Shown here piece after piece: positions 63,862-64,000 of a DNA stretch of 64,000 nucleotides; the first letter of the stretch is position 1, and the number at the start of each line of letters is the position of its first letter. Source of the stretch: Aurelia coerulea. Its lineage: Eukaryota; Cnidaria; Scyphozoa; Semaeostomeae; Ulmaridae. A program made the position numbers and the translations under genes. The notes below the pieces were generated by a model that had not been told where the DNA came from, did no database searches, and saw only the letters and a program-made list of their open reading frames with translations. The stretch lies in NCBI GenBank assembly GCA_039566865.1, contig CM076943.1, forward strand, positions 16,354,001 to 16,418,000. Direction: 5' to 3'.

Positions 63862-64000
63862 ATCAGGGTACGGGTATGTGCTGCCCATATGGGTGGGTTT
63901 TTGGGCCCAAAATTCTCTAAACAAGGGTCCTTTTTCGGCAGATTTTCCATAAACATGGGTGGGGTTTTGCTGAAATTCGCAAAAATCGTTAAAAATGGGC
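63862..64000 (+). mobile_element. Start of a G-tract-type element running off the window
   Basis: GGTACGGGTATGTGCTGCCC, TGGGTGGGTTTTTGGGCCC and ATGGGTGGGGTTTTG repeat the pattern of 1-284. A TAT/TTA microsatellite precedes it (63841-63861). Confidence 0.45.

Overview
This is animal nuclear DNA: AT-rich and gene-poor, dominated by decayed APE-type non-LTR retrotransposons (LINEs), tRNA-headed SINEs and very many short DNA-transposon derivatives. Nothing looks bacterial or organellar. The style (G-tract-ended non-autonomous elements, L2/CR1/Rex-like LINEs with short tandem 3' tails, many MITEs) would fit a cnidarian or another marine invertebrate, but I cannot name the species. I found no convincing complete host gene. 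All reading frames I can assign with confidence are LINE protein remains; one short acidic frame near 61.1 kb is a possible terminal exon.

Layout. 0-7 kb: a composite P-Q repeat whose minus strand carries regularly spaced splice-like signals, broken by TTAA-flanked, Harbinger-like, foldback and long-TIR elements. 7-16 kb: TTAA elements, foldbacks, a Harbinger-like element and a MITE. 16-19 kb: nothing recognised. 19-23 kb: a truncated LINE, a long-TIR element, a SINE, a TTAA-flanked long-TIR element and a LINE 3' end. 23.4-25.8 kb: a decayed LINE with a nested element and CACAT arrays. 27-31 kb: two old duplications, one with a TA-flanked transposon exactly at its junction. 31-35 kb: two LINE remnants, a Harbinger-like element and a foldback. 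36-41.5 kb: G-tract elements, a SINE with tandem duplications, and MITEs. 41.8-44.0 kb: three inverted-repeat elements nested one inside another. 46-51 kb: an interrupted LINE, minisatellites, a TTAA element and twin 223-bp elements. 52.6-56.0 kb: the best LINE (endonuclease plus reverse transcriptase), with one frameshift and one hAT-like insertion. 57-64 kb: solo arms, a 9-bp-TSD palindrome, a TA element, a LINE fragment and MITEs.

How it works together: the non-autonomous elements have target duplications and ends that point to absent transposases (TTAA/piggyBac-like, TWA/Harbinger-like, TA/Tc1-mariner-like, 8-bp hAT-like, 9-bp, and an unassigned 7-bp foldback group). The most interesting signals are: TTAA elements whose terminal G/C hairpins keep pairing while their sequence changes, and which share E-box, CRE and NRF1-like sites; the triple nest; the transposon-at-junction tandem duplication; LINE 3' hairpins including one compensatory base-pair change; and the splice-like tandem array at 0.3-6.7 kb. 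All superfamily assignments are inferred from ends and target duplications, not from transposase genes.
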